A stretch of 64,000 nt of DNA, taken from assembly GCF_029227915.1 (NCBI RefSeq), contig NC_079881.1, positions 26,513,501 to 26,577,500 of the forward strand, in the 5' to 3' direction. Position 1 is the stretch's first letter. Every line of letters begins with the position of its first letter. This document shows, piece by piece, positions 11,955 to 25,900 of the stretch. The translations under genes and the position numbers were made by a program. The notes beneath the pieces are model-generated. The model saw nothing but the letters and a program-made list of their open reading frames with translations, was not told where the DNA came from and did no database searches. Origin of the DNA: Hydractinia symbiolongicarpus. Taxonomy: Eukaryota; Cnidaria; Hydrozoa; Anthoathecata; Hydractiniidae.

Positions 11955-13171
11955 ATGAGACTTGTAGTTTTCAAAAATGTTTTCATTTTTGATGAGACGC
12001 TTAATGAAAGAGGTTTAATCGCCGGCAAACGAAAACTAGCGATTTCCTTTTAATCCCGGGCTTGGCCCGTCTACTCGAATGTATACAAAGAAAGTACCCA
12101 GGGAGTAAACTCATTTCCCGAACGATTTTTTAAGATTTTTTTTCACCACTAAAACGCATGAGACTTGTAGTTTTCAAAAATGTTTTCATTTCTGATGAGA
12201 CGCTTAATGAAAGAGGTTTAATCGCCGGCAAACGAAAACCCGCGATTTTCCGTAAATCCCGGGCTTGGCCGTATAGTCGAATGTAAACAAAGAAAGTACC
12301 CTGTGAGTAAACTCATTTCCAAAACGATTTTTTAAATTATCTTTTCACCACTAAAACGCATGAGACTTGTAGTTTTCAAAAATGTTTTCATTTTTGATGA
12401 GACGCTGAATAAAAGAAGTTTAATCGCCGGCAAACGAAAACCCGCCATTTCCCGTAAACCTCGGACTCGGCCCGTATAATCAAAAGTATACAAAGAAAGT
12501 ACCCAGGGAGTAAACTCATTTCCCGAACGATTTTTTAAATTATTTTTTCACCACTAAAACCCATGAGACTGGTACTTTTCAAAAATGTTTTCATTTTTGA
12601 TGAGACGCTGAATAAAAGAAGTTTAATCGCCGGCAAACGAAAACCTGAGAATTCCCGTAAATCATGGACTCGGCCCGTATAGTCAAAAGTATACAAAGAA
12701 AGTACCCAGGGTGTAAACTCATTTCCCGAACGATTTTTTAAATTATTATTTCACCACTAAAGCCCATGAGAATTGTAGTTTTTAAAAATGTTTTCATTTT
12801 TGATGAGACGCTGAATTAAAGAAGTTTAATCGCCGGCAAACGAAAACCTGCGACTTCCCGTAAATCCCGGACTCAGCCCGTATAGTCAAAAGTATACAAA
12901 GAAAGTACCCAGGGAGTAAACTCATTTCCCGAACGATTTTTTAAATTATTTTTTCACCACTAAAACGCATGAGACTTGTAGTTTTTAGAAATGTTTTCTT
13001 TTTTTGATGAGACGCGTGATGAAAGTGGTTTAATCGCCGGCAAACGAAAACCCGCGATTTTCCGTAAATCCCGGGCTTGGCCCGTATAGTCGAATGTATA
13101 CAAAGAAAGTACCCTGTGAGTAAACTCATTTCCAAAACGTTTTTTTAAATTATTTTTTCACCACTAAAACG
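11955..13171 (+). repeat. Six-monomer cassette, copy 2 of 5
   Basis: The same ordered six monomers, 8518 bp after copy 1. It shares copy 1's private variants ('cgtctactcgaatg', 'atcatggactcgg'), as expected because it lies inside the large HOR duplication. Confidence 0.88.
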
Positions 13172-14981
13172 CATGAGACTTGTAGTTTTCAAAAATGTTT
13201 TCATTTTTGATGAGACGCTTAATGAAAGAGGTTTAATCGCCGGCAAACGAAAACCAGCGATTTCCCTTAAATCCCCGGCTTGGCCCGTGTAGGCGAATGT
13301 ATACAAAGAAAGTACCCAGGGAGTAAACTCATTTCCCGAACGATTTTTTAAATTATTATTTAACCACTAAAGCCCATGAGACTTGTAGTTTTTAAAAATC
13401 TTTTCATTTTTGATGAGACGCTGAATAAAAGAAGTTTAATCGCAGGCAAACGAAAACCCGCGACTTCCCGTAAATCCCGGACTCGGCCCGTATAATCAAA
13501 AGTATACAAAGAAAGTACCCAGGGAGTAAACTCATTTCCCGAACGATTTTTTAAATTATTTTTTCACCACTAAAACGCATGAGACTTGTAGTTTTCAGAA
13601 ATGTTTTCATTTTTGATGAGACGCTTAATGAAAGTGGTTTAATCGCCGGCAAACGAAAACCCGCGATTTCCCGTATATCTCGGGCTTGGCCCGTATAGTC
13701 GAATGTATACAAAGAAAGTACCCTGTGAGTAAACTCATTTCCAAAACGATTTTTTAAATTATCTTTTCACCACTAAAACGCATGAGACTTGTAGTTTTCA
13801 AAAATATTTTCATTTTTGATGAAACACTGAATAAAAGCAGTTTAATCGCCGGCAAACGTAAACCCGCCATTTCCCGTAAATCCCGGGCTTGGCCCATATA
13901 GTCAAAAGTATTCAAAGAAAGTATCCAGGGAGTAAACTCATTTCCCGAACGATTTTTTAAATTATTTTTTCACCACAAAAACGCATGAGACTTGTAGTTT
14001 TCAAAAATGTTTTCATTTTTGATGAGACGCTTAATGAAAGAGGTTTAACCGCCGGCAAACGAAAACCAAAGATTTCCTCTAAATCCCGGGCTTGGCCCGT
14101 GTAGTCGAATGTATACAAAGAAAGTACCCAGGGAGTAAACTCATTTCCCGAACGATTTTTTAAGATTTTTTTTCACCACTAAAACGCATGAGACTTGTAG
14201 TTTTTAAAAATGTTTTCATTTTTGATGAGACGCTGAATAAAAAAAGTTTAATCGCAGGCAAACGAAAACCCGCGACTTCCCGTACATCCCGGACTCGTCC
14301 CGTATAGTCAAAAGTGTACAAAGAAAGTACCCAGGGAGTAAACTCATTTCCCGAACGATTTTTTAAATTATTTTTTCACCACTAAAACGCATGAGACTTG
14401 TAGTTTTCAAAAATGTTTTCATTTTTGATGAGACGCTTAATGAAAGTGGTTTAATCGCCGGCTAACGAAAACCCGCGACTTTCCGTATATCTCGGGCTTG
14501 GCCCGTATAGTCGAATGTATACAAAGAAAGTACCCTGTGAGTAAACTCATTTCCAAAACGATTTTTTAAATTATCTTTTCACCACTAAAACGCATGAGAC
14601 TTGTAGTTTTCAAAAATGTTTTCATTTTTGATGAGACGCTTAATGAAAGAGGTTTAATCACCGGCAAACGAAAACCCGCGATTTTCCGTAAATCCCGGGC
14701 TTGGCCGTATAGTCGAATGTAAACAAAGAAAGTACCCTGTGAGTAAACTCATTTCCAAAACGATTTTTTAAACTATCTTTTCACCACTAAAACGCATGAG
14801 ACTTGTAGTTTTCAAAAATGTTTTTATTTTTGATGAGACGCTGAATAAAAGAAGTTTAATCGCCGGCAAACAAAAACCCGCCATTTCCCGTAAACCCCGG
14901 ACTCGGCCCGTATAATCAAAAGTATACAAAGAAAGTACCCAGGGAGTAAACTCATTTCCCGAACGATTTTTTAAATTATTA

Positions 14982-16401
14982 TTTAACCACTAAAGCCCAT
15001 GAGACTTGTAGTTTTTAAAAATCTTTTCATTTTTGATGAGACGCTGAATAAAAGAAGTTTAATCGCAGGCAAACGAAAACCCGCGACTTCCCGTAAATCC
15101 CGGACTCGGCCCGTATAATCAAAAGTATACAAAGAAAGTACCCAGGGAGTAAACTCATTTCCCGAACGATTTTTTAAATTATTTTTTCACCACTAAAACG
15201 CATGAGACTTGTAGTTTTCAGAAATGTTTTCATTTTTGATGAGACGCTTAATGAAAGTGGTTTAATCGCCGGCAAACGAAAACCCGCGATTTCCCGTATA
15301 TCTCGGGCTTGGCCCGTATAGTCGAATGTATACAAAGAAAGTACCCTGTGAGTAAACTCATTTCCAAAACGATTTTTTAAATTATCTTTTCACCACTAAA
15401 ACGCATGAGACTTGTAGTTTTCAAAAATGTTTTCATTTTTGATGAGACGCTGAATAAAAGAAGTTTAATCGCCGGCAAACAAAAACCCGTCATTTCCCGT
15501 AAACCCCGGACTCGGCCCGTATAATTAAAAATATACAAAGAAAGTACCCAGGGAGTAAACTCATTTTCCGAACGATTTTTTAAATTACTTTTTCACCACT
15601 AAAACGCATGAGACTTGTAGTTTTTAAAAATGTTTTCATTTTTGATGAGACGCTGAATAAAAAAAGTTTAATCGCAGGCAAACGAAAACCCGCGACTTTC
15701 CGTACATCCCGGACTCGTCCCGTATAGTCAAAAGTGTACAAAGAAAGTACCCAGGGAGTAAACTCATTTCCCGAACGATTTTTTAAATTATTTTTTCACC
15801 ACTAAAACGCATGAGACTTGTAGTTTTCAAAAATGTTTTCATTTTTGATGAGACGCTTAATGAAAATGGTTTAATCGCCGGCTAACGAAAACCCGCGACT
15901 TTCCGTATATCTCGGGCTTGGCCCGTATAGTCGAATGTATACAAAGAAAGTACCCTGTGAGTAAACTCTTTTCCAAAACGATTTTTTAAATTATCTTTTC
16001 ACCACTAAAACGCATGAGACTTGTAGTTTTCAAAAATGTTTTCATTTTTGATGAGACGCTTAATGAAAGAGGTTTAATCACCGGCAAACGAAAACCCGCG
16101 ATTTTCCGTAAATCCCGGGCTTGGCCGTATAGTCGAATGTAAACAAAGAAAGTACCCTGTGAGTAAACTCATTTCCAAAACGATTTTTTAAACTATCTTT
16201 TCACCACTAAAACGCATGAGACTTGTAGTTTTCAAAAATGTTTTTATTTTTGATGAGACGCTGAATAAAAGAAGTTTAATCGCCGGCAAACAAAAACCCG
16301 CCATTTCCCGTAAACCCCGGACTCGGCCCGTATAATCAAAAGTATACAAAGAAAGTACCCAGGGAGTAAACTCATTTCCCGAACGATTTTTTAAATTATT
16401 A
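14982..16401 (+). repeat. Seven-mer HOR (1420 bp), copy 2 of 3
   Basis: The same seven monomers as 6464-7883, with the diagnostic changes 'cgcgactttccgtac' at 15691 and 'cccgaacgatt' at 15772 in place of 'cccgaacaatt'. Confidence 0.88.
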
Positions 16402-19037
16402 TTTAACCACTAAAGCCCATGAGACTTGTAGTTTTTAAAAATCTTTTCATTTTTGATGAGACGCTGAATAAAAGAAGTTTAATCGCAGGCAAACGAAAAC
16501 CCGCGACTTCCCGTAAATCCCGGACTCGGCCCGTATAATCAAAAGTATACAAAGAAAGTACCCAGGGAGTAAACTCATTTCCCGAACAATTTTTTAAATT
16601 ATTTTTTCACCACTAAAACGCATGAGACTTGTAGTTTTTAAAAATCTTTTCATTTTTGATGAGACGCTGAATAAAAGAAGTTTAATCGCAGGCAAACGAA
16701 AACCCGCGACTTCCCGTAAATCCCGGACTCGGCCCGTATAATCAAAAGTATACAAAGAAAGTACCCAGGGAGTAAACTCATTTCCCGAACGATTTTTTAA
16801 ATTATTTTTTCACCACTAAAACGCATGAGACTTGTAGTTTTCAAAAATGTTTTCATTTTTGATGAGACGCTTAATGAAAGTGGTTTAATCGCCGGCTAAC
16901 GAAAACCCGCGACTTTCCGTATATCTCGGGCTTGGCCCGTATAGTCGAATGTATACAAAGAAAGTACCCTGTGAGTAAACTCATTTCCAAAACGATTTTT
17001 TAAATTATCTTTTCACCACTAAAACGCATGAGACTTGTAGTTTTCAAAAATGTTTTCATTTTTGATGAGACGCTTAATGAAAGAGGTTTAATCACCGGCA
17101 AACGAAAACCCGCGATTTTCCGTAAATCCCGGGCTTGGCCGTATAGTCGAATGTAAACAAAGAAAGTACCCTGTGAGTAAACTCATTTCCAAAACGATTT
17201 TTTAAACTATCTTTTCACCACTAAAACGCATGAGACTTGTAGTTTTCAAAAATGTTTTTATTTTTGATGAGACGCTGAATAAAAGAAGTTTAATCGCCGG
17301 CAAACAAAAACCCGCCATTTCCCGTAAACCCCGGACTCGGCCCGTATAATCAAAAGTATACAAAGAAAGTACCCAGGGAGTAAACTCATTTCCCGAACGA
17401 TTTTTTAAATTATTATTTAACCACTAAAACGCATGAGACTTGTAGTTTTCAAAAATGTTTTCATTTTTGATGAGACGCTTAATGAAAATGGTTTAATCGC
17501 CGGCTAACGAAAACCCGCGACTTTCCGTATATCTCGGGCTTGGCCCGTATAGTCGAATGTATACAAAGAAAGTACCCTGTGAGTAAACTCTTTTCCAAAA
17601 CGATTTTTTAAATTATCTTTTCACCACTAAAACGCATGAGACTTGTAGTTTTCAAAAATGTTTTCATTTTTGATGAGACGCTTAATGAAAGAGGTTTAAT
17701 CACCGGCAAACGAAAACCCGCGATTTTCCGTAAATCCCGGGCTTGGCCGTATAGTCGAATGTAAACAAAGAAAGTACCCTGTGAGTAAACTCATTTCCAA
17801 AACGATTTTTTAAACTATCTTTTCACCACTAAAACGCATGAGACTTGTAGTTTTCAAAAATGTTTTTATTTTTGATGAGACGCTGAATAAAAGAAGTTTA
17901 ATCGCCGGCAAACAAAAACCCGCCATTTCCCGTAAACCCCGGACTCGGCCCGTATAATCAAAAGTATACAAAGAAAGTACCCAGGGAGTAAACTCATTTC
18001 CCGAACGATTTTTTAAATTATTATTTAACCACTAAAGCCCATGAGACTTGTAGTTTTTAAAAATCTTTTCATTTTTGATGAGACGCTGAATAAAAGAAGT
18101 TTAATCGCAGGCAAACGAAAACCCGCGACTTCCCGTAAATCCCGGACTCGGCCCGTATAATCAAAAGTATACAAAGAAAGTACCCAGGGAGTAAACTCAT
18201 TTCCCGAACAATTTTTTAAATTATTTTTTCACCACTAAAACGCATGAGACTTGTAGTTTTTAAAAATCTTTTCATTTTTGATGAGACGCTGAATAAAAGA
18301 AGTTTAATCGCAGGCAAACGAAAACCCGCGACTTCCCGTAAATCCCGGACTCGGCCCGTATAATCAAAAGTATACAAAGAAAGTACCCAGGGAGTAAACT
18401 CATTTCCCGAACGATTTTTTAAATTATTTTTTCACCACTAAAACGCATGAGACTTGTAGTTTTCAAAAATGTTTTCATTTTTGATGAGACGCTTAATGAA
18501 AGTGGTTTAATCGCCGGCTAACGAAAACCCGCGACTTTCCGTATATCTCGGGCTTGGCCCGTATAGTCGAATGTATACAAAGAAAGTACCCTGTGAGTAA
18601 ACTCATTTCCAAAACGATTTTTTAAATTATCTTTTCACCACTAAAACGCATGAGACTTGTAGTTTTCAAAAATGTTTTCATTTTTGATGAGACGCTTAAT
18701 GAAAGAGGTTTAATCACCGGCAAACGAAAACCCGCGATTTTCCGTAAATCCCGGGCTTGGCCGTATAGTCGAATGTAAACAAAGAAAGTACCCTGTGAGT
18801 AAACTCATTTCCAAAACGATTTTTTAAACTATCTTTTCACCACTAAAACGCATGAGACTTGTAGTTTTCAAAAATGTTTTTATTTTTGATGAGACGCTGA
18901 ATAAAAGAAGTTTAATCGCCGGCAAACAAAAACCCGCCATTTCCCGTAAACCCCGGACTCGGCCCGTATAATCAAAAGTATACAAAGAAAGTACCCAGGG
19001 AGTAAACTCATTTCCCGAACGATTTTTTAAATTATTA
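15800..19037 (+). repeat. Tandem eight-mer, 2 x 1622 bp
   Basis: About 15800-17416 matches about 17422-19038 at a 1622-bp offset (eight monomers minus two bases). Markers are 'aatgaaaatgg' at 15859 and 17481, and 'cccgaacaatttttt' near 16583 and 18205. The joint at about 17416-17430 is a chimeric monomer: its left part is the 'ttatttaacc' type and its right part the 'actaaaacgcatgag' type. Confidence 0.88.
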
Positions 19038-20457
19038 TTTAACCACTAAAGCCCATGAGACTTGTAGTTTTTAAAAATCTTTTCATTTTTGATGAGACGC
19101 TGAATAAAAGAAGTTTAATCGCAGGCAAACGAAAACCCGCGACTTCCCGTAAATCCCGGACTCGGCCCGTATAATCAAAAGTATACAAAGAAAGTACCCA
19201 GGGAGTAAACTCATTTCCCGAACGATTTTTTAAATTATTTTTTCACCACTAAAACGCATGAGACTTGTAGTTTTCAGAAATGTTTTCATTTTTGATGAGA
19301 CGCTTAATGAAAGTGGTTTAATCGCCGGCAAACGAAAACCCGCGATTTCCCGTATATCTCGGGCTTGGCCCGTATAGTCGAATGTATACAAAGAAAGTAC
19401 CCTGTGAGTAAACTCATTTCCAAAACGATTTTTTAAATTATCTTTTCACCACTAAAACGCATGAGACTTGTAGTTTTCAAAAATGTTTTCATTTTTGATG
19501 AGACGCTGAATAAAAGAAGTTTAATCGCCGGCAAACAAAAACCCGTCATTTCCCGTAAACCCCGGACTCGGCCCGTATAATTAAAAATATACAAAGAAAG
19601 TACCCAGGGAGTAAACTCATTTTCCGAACGATTTTTTAAATTACTTTTTCACCACTAAAACGCATGAGACTTGTAGTTTTTAAAAATGTTTTCATTTTTG
19701 ATGAGACGCTGAATAAAAAAAGTTTAATCGCAGGCAAACGAAAACCCGCGACTTTCCGTACATCCCGGACTCGTCCCGTATAGTCAAAAGTGTACAAAGA
19801 AAGTACCCAGGGAGTAAACTCATTTCCCGAACGATTTTTTAAATTATTTTTTCACCACTAAAACGCATGAGACTTGTAGTTTTCAAAAATGTTTTCATTT
19901 TTGATGAGACGCTTAATGAAAATGGTTTAATCGCCGGCTAACGAAAACCCGCGACTTTCCGTATATCTCGGGCTTGGCCCGTATAGTCGAATGTATACAA
20001 AGAAAGTACCCTGTGAGTAAACTCTTTTCCAAAACGATTTTTTAAATTATCTTTTCACCACTAAAACGCATGAGACTTGTAGTTTTCAAAAATGTTTTCA
20101 TTTTTGATGAGACGCTTAATGAAAGAGGTTTAATCACCGGCAAACGAAAACCCGCGATTTTCCGTAAATCCCGGGCTTGGCCGTATAGTCGAATGTAAAC
20201 AAAGAAAGTACCCTGTGAGTAAACTCATTTCCAAAACGATTTTTTAAACTATCTTTTCACCACTAAAACGCATGAGACTTGTAGTTTTCAAAAATGTTTT
20301 TATTTTTGATGAGACGCTGAATAAAAGAAGTTTAATCGCCGGCAAACAAAAACCCGCCATTTCCCGTAAACCCCGGACTCGGCCCGTATAATCAAAAGTA
20401 TACAAAGAAAGTACCCAGGGAGTAAACTCATTTCCCGAACGATTTTTTAAATTATTA
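19038..20457 (+). repeat. Seven-mer HOR (1420 bp), copy 3 of 3
   Basis: This repeats 14982-16401 at a 4056-bp offset. It shares copy 2's diagnostic 'cgcgactttccgtac' (near 19748), so it descends from copy 2 and not from copy 1. Confidence 0.88.
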
Positions 20458-21380
20458 TTTAACCACTAAAGCCCATGAGACTTGTAGTTTTTAAAAATCT
20501 TTTCATTTTTGATGAGACGCTGAATAAAAGAAGTTTAATCGCAGGCAAACGAAAACCCGCGACTTCCCGTAAATCCCGGACTCGGCCCGTATAATCAAAA
20601 GTATACAAAGAAAGTACCCAGGGAGTAAACTCATTTCCCGAACAATTTTTTAAATTATTTTTTCACCACTAAAACGCATGAGACTTGTAGTTTTTAAAAA
20701 TCTTTTCATTTTTGATGAGACGCTGAATAAAAGAAGTTTAATCGCAGGCAAACGAAAACCCGCGACTTCCCGTAAATCCCGGACTCGGCCCGTATAATCA
20801 AAAGTATACAAAGAAAGTACCCAGGGAGTAAACTCATTTCCCGAACGATTTTTTAAATTATTTTTTCACCACTAAAACGCATGAGACTTGTAGTTTTCAG
20901 AAATGTTTTCATTTTTGATGAGACGCTGAATAAAAGAAGTTTAATCGCAGGCAAACGAAAACCCGCGACTTCCCGTAAATCCCGGACTCGGCCCGTATAA
21001 TCAAAAGTATACAAAGAAAGTACCCAGGGAGTAAACTCATTTCCCGAACGATTTTCTAAATTATTTTTTCACCACTAAAACGCATGAGACTTTTAGTTTT
21101 CAGAAATGTTTTCATTTTTGATGAGACGCTTAATGAAAGTGGTTTAATCGCCGGCAAACGAAAACCCGCGATTTCCCGTATATCTCGGGCTTGGCCCGTA
21201 TAGTCGAATGTATACAAAGAAAGTACCCTGTGAGTAAACTCATTTCCAAAACGATTTTTTAAATTATCTTTTCACCACTAAAACGCATGAGACTTGTAGT
21301 TTTCAAAAATGTTTTCATTTTTGATGAAACGCTTAATGAAAGAGGTTTAATCGCCGGCAAACAAAAACCCGCGATATTCC
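20458..21380 (+). repeat. Continuation of copy 3, related to 7884-8480
   Basis: From 20458 to about 21054 the sequence follows 7884-8480 at a 12574-bp offset. This includes the monomer 'ttttcagaaatg' plus 'gctgaataaaagaag' that copy 2 lacks. The following monomers are ordinary A and B units with private changes 'gattttctaaatt' (21051) and 'gacttttagttttc' (21088). Confidence 0.8.
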
Positions 21381-22990
21381 GTAAATCCCGGGCTTGGCCG
21401 TATAGTCGAATGTAAACAAAGAAAGTACCCTGTGAGTAAACTCATTTCCAAAACGATTTTTTAAATTATCTTTTCACCACTAAAACGCATGAGACTTGTA
21501 GTTTTCAAAAATGTTTTCATTTTTGATGAGACGCGGAATAAAAGAAGTTTAATCGCCGGCAAACGAAAACCCGCCATTTCCCGTAAACCCCGGACTCGTC
21601 CCGTATAATTAAAAGTATACAAAGAAAATACCCAGGGAGTAAACTCATTTCCCGAACGATTTTTTAAATTATTTTTTCACCACTAAAACGCATGAAACTT
21701 GTAGTTTTCAAAAATGTTTTCATTTTTGATGAGACGCTGAATAAAAGAAGTTTAATCGCCGGCGAACGAAAACCTGAGAATTCCCGTAAATCCCGGACTC
21801 GGCCCGTATAGTCAAAAGTATACAAAGAAAGTACCCAGGGTGTAAACTCATTTCCCGAACGATTTTTTAAATTATTATTTCACCACTAAAGCCCATGAGA
21901 CTTGCAGTTTTTAAAAATGTTTTCATTTTTGATGAGACGCTGAATAAAAGAAGTTTAATCGCCGGCAAACAAAAACCTGCGACTTCTCGTAAATCCCGGA
22001 CTCGGCCCGTATAGTCAAAAGTATACAAAGAAAGTACCCAGGGAGTAAACTCATTTCCCGAACGATTTTTTAAATTATTTTTTCACCACTAAAACGCATG
22101 AGACTTGTAGTTTTTAAAAATGTTTTCATTTTTGATGAGACGCTGAATAAAAGAAGTTAATCGCCGGCAAACGAAAACCTGCGATATTCCGTAAATCCCG
22201 GGCTTGGCCGTATAGTCGAATGTAAACAAAGAAAGTACCCTGTGAGTAAACTCATTTCCAAAACGATTTTTTAAATTATCTTTTCACCACTAAAACGCAT
22301 GAGACTTGTAGTTTTCAAAAATGTTTTCATTTTTGATGAGACGCGGAATAAAAGAAGTTTAATCGCCGGCAAACGAAAACCCGCCATTTCCCGTAAACCC
22401 CGGACTCGTCCCGTATAATCAAAAGTATACAAAGAAAGTACCCAGGGAGTAAACTCATTTCCCGAACGATTTTTTAAATTATTTTTTCACCACTAAAACG
22501 CATGAAACTTGTAGTTTTCAAAAATGTTTTCATTTTTGATGAGACGCTGAATAAAAGAAGTTTAATCGCCGGCGAACGAAAACCTGAGAATTCCCGTAAA
22601 TCCCGGACTCGGCCCGTATAGTCAAAAGTATACAAAGAAAGTACCCAGGGTGTAAACTCATTTCCCGAACGATTTTTTAAATTATTATTTCACCACTAAA
22701 GCCCATGAGACTTGCAGTTTTTAAAAATGTTTTCATTTTTGATGAGACGCTGAATAAAAGAAGTTTAATCGCCGGCAAACAAAAACCTGCGACTTCTCGT
22801 AAATCCCGGACTCGGCCCGTATAGTCAAAAGTATACAAAGAAAGTACCCAGGGAGTAAACTCATTTCCCGAACGATTTTTTAAATTATTTTTTCACCACT
22901 AAAACGCATGAGATTGTAGTTTTTAAAAATGTTTTCATTTTTGATGAGACGCTGAATAAAAGAAGTTAATCGCCGGCAAACGAAAACCTG
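21380..22990 (+). repeat. Tandem four-mer, 2 x 810 bp
   Basis: The words 'gcgatattccgtaaatc' and 'gacgcggaataaaag' (21531 and 22341) recur 810 bp apart. The joint near 22183 lies inside one monomer: it begins as an A' unit with 'gaagttaatcgcc' and finishes as the D/B unit with 'gcgatattcc'. This is direct evidence of unequal exchange at matching monomer phase. Confidence 0.88.
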
Positions 22991-25900
22991 CGACTTCCCG
23001 TAAATCCCGGACTCGGCCCGTATAGTCAAAAGTATACAAAGAAAGTACCCAGGGAGTAAACTCATTTTCCGAACGATTTTTTAAATTATTTTTTCGCCAC
23101 TAAAACGCATGAGACTTGTAGTTTTCAAAAATGTTTTCATTTTTGATGAGACGCTTAATGAAAGAGGTTTAATCGCCGGCAAACGAAAACTAGCGATTTC
23201 CTTTTAATCCCGGGCTTGGCCCGTGTACTCGAATGTATACAAAGAAAGTACCCAGGGAGTAAACTCATTTCCCGAACGATTTTTTAAGATTTTTTTTCAC
23301 CACTAAAACGCATGAGACTTGTAGTTTTCAAAAATGTTTTCATTTTTGATGAGACGCTTAATGAAAGAGGTTTAATCGCCGGCAAACGAAAACCCGCGAT
23401 TTTCCGTAAATCCCGGGCTTGGCCGTATAGTCGAATGTAAACAAAGAAAGTACCCTGTGAGTAAACTCATTTCCAAAACGATTTTTTAAATTATCTTTTC
23501 ACCACTAAAACGCATGAGACTTGTAGTTTTCAAAAATGTTTTCATTTTTGATGAGACGCTGAATAAAAGAAGTTTAATCGCCGGCAAACGAAAACCCGCC
23601 ATTTCCCGTAAACCTCGGACTCGGCCCGTATAATCAAAAGTATACAAAGAAAATACCCAGGGAGTAAACTCATTTCCCGAACGATTTTTTAAATTATTTT
23701 TTCACCACTAAAACCCATGAGACTGGTAGTTTTCAAAAATGTTTTCATTTTTGATGAGACGCTGAATAAAAGAAGTTTAATCGCCGGCAAACGAAAACCT
23801 GAGAATTCCCGTAAATCCCGGACTCGGCCCGTATAGTCAAAAGTATACAAAGAAAGTACCCAGGGTGTAAACTCATTTCCCGAACGATTTTTTAAATTAT
23901 TATTTCACCACTAAAGCCCATGAGACTTGTAGTTTTTAAAAATGTTTTCATTTTTGATGAGACGCTGAATTAAAGAAGTTTAATCGCCGGCAAACGAAAA
24001 CCTGCGACTTCCCGTAAATCCCGGACTCGGCCCGTATAGTCAAAAGTATACAAAGAAAGTACCCAGGGAGTAAACTCATTTCCCGAACGATTTTTTAAAT
24101 TATTTTTTCACCACTAAAACGCATGAGACTTGTAGTTTTTAGAAATGTTTTCATTTTTTGATGAGACGCGTGATGAAAGTGGTTTAATCGCCGGCAAACG
24201 AAAACCCGCGATTTTCCGTAAATCCCGGGCTTGGCCCGTATAGTCGAATGTATACAAAGAAAGTACCCTGTCAGTAAACTCATTTCCAAAACGTTTTTCT
24301 AACTTATTTTTTCACCACTAAAACGCAGGAGACTTGTAGTTTTCAAAAATGTTTTCATTTTTGATGAGACGCTTAATGAAAGAGGTTTAATCGCCGGCAA
24401 ACGAAAACCAGCGATTTCCCTTAAATCCCCGGCTTGGCCCGTGTAGACGAATGTATACAAAGAAAGTACCCAGGGAGTAAACTCATTTCCCGAACGATTT
24501 TTTAAATTATTATTTCACCACTAAAGCCCATGAGACTTGTAGTTTTTAAAAATCTTTTCATTTTTGATGAGACGCTGAATAAAAGAAGTTTAATCGCAGG
24601 CAAACGAAAACCCGCGACTTCCCGTAAATCCCGGACTCGGCCCGTATAGTCAAAAGTATACAAAGAAAGTACCCAGGGAGTAAACTCATTTCCCGAACGA
24701 TTTTTTAAATTATTTTTTCACCACTAAAACGCATGAGACTTGTAGTTTTCAGAAATGTTTTCATTTTTGATGAGACGCTTAATGAAAGTGGTTTAATCGC
24801 CGGCAAACGAAAACCCACGATTTCCCGTATATCTCGGGCTTGGCCCGTATAGTCGAATGTATACAAAGAAAGTACCCTGTGAGTAAACTCATTTCCCGAA
24901 CGATTTTTTAAATTATTTTTTCACCACAAAAACGCATGAGACTTGTAGTTTTCAAAAATGTTTTCATTTTTGATGAGATGCTTAATGAAAGAGTTTTAAC
25001 CGCCGGCAAACGAAAACCAACGATTTCCTCTAAATCCCGGGCTTGGCCCGTGTAGTCAAATGTATACAAAGAAAGTACCCAGGGAGTAAACTCATTTCCC
25101 GAACGATTTTTTAAGATTTTTTTTCACCACTAAAACGCATGAGACTTGTAGTTTTCAAAAATGTTTTCATTTTCGATGAGACGCTTAATGACAGAGGTTT
25201 AATCGCCGGCAAACGAAAGCCCGCGATTTTCCGTAAACCCCGGACTCGGCCCGTATAATTAAAAATATACAAAGAAAGTACCCAGGGAGTAAACTCATTT
25301 TCCGAACGATTTTTTAAATTACTTTTTCACCACTAAAACGCATGAGACTTGTAGTTTTTAGAAATGTTTTCATTTTTTGATGAGACGCGTGATGAAAGTG
25401 GTTTAATCGCCGGCAAACGAAAACCCGCGATTTTCCGTAAATCCCGGGCTTGGCCCGTATAGTCGAATGTATACAAAGAAAGTACCCTGTCAGTAAACTC
25501 ATTTCCAAAACGTTTTTCTAACTTATTTTTTCACCACTAAAACGCATGAGACTTGTAGTTTTCAAAAATGTTTTCATTTTTGATGAGACGCTTAATGAAA
25601 GAGGTTTAATCGCCGGCAAACGAAAACCAGCGATTTCCCTTAAATCCCCGGCTTGGCCCGTGTAGACGAATGTATACAAAGAAAGTACCCAGGGAGTAAA
25701 CTCATTTCCCGAACGATTTTTTAAATTATTATTTCACCACTAAAGCCCATGAGACTTGTAGTTTTTAAAAATCTTTTCATTTTTGATGAGACGCTGAATA
25801 AAAGAAGTTTAATCGCAGGCAAACGAAAACCCGCGACTTCCCGTAAATCCCGGACTCGGCCCGTATAGTCAAAAGTATACATAGAAAGTACCCAGGGAGT

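Larger units (their letters stand above)
10371..16843 (+). repeat. Large HOR, copy 2 (6.5 kb, about 32 monomers)
   Basis: This copies 2055-8325 with an extra A-type monomer at about 11670-11871 ('gtgaaaagtatac', 'tttacagaacg', 'gaagttaatcgcc'). A few single-base differences separate it from copy 1, e.g. 'cgcgactttccg' at 15691 against 'cgcgacttcccg' at 7173. Such differences let later copies be assigned to a parent. Confidence 0.92.
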
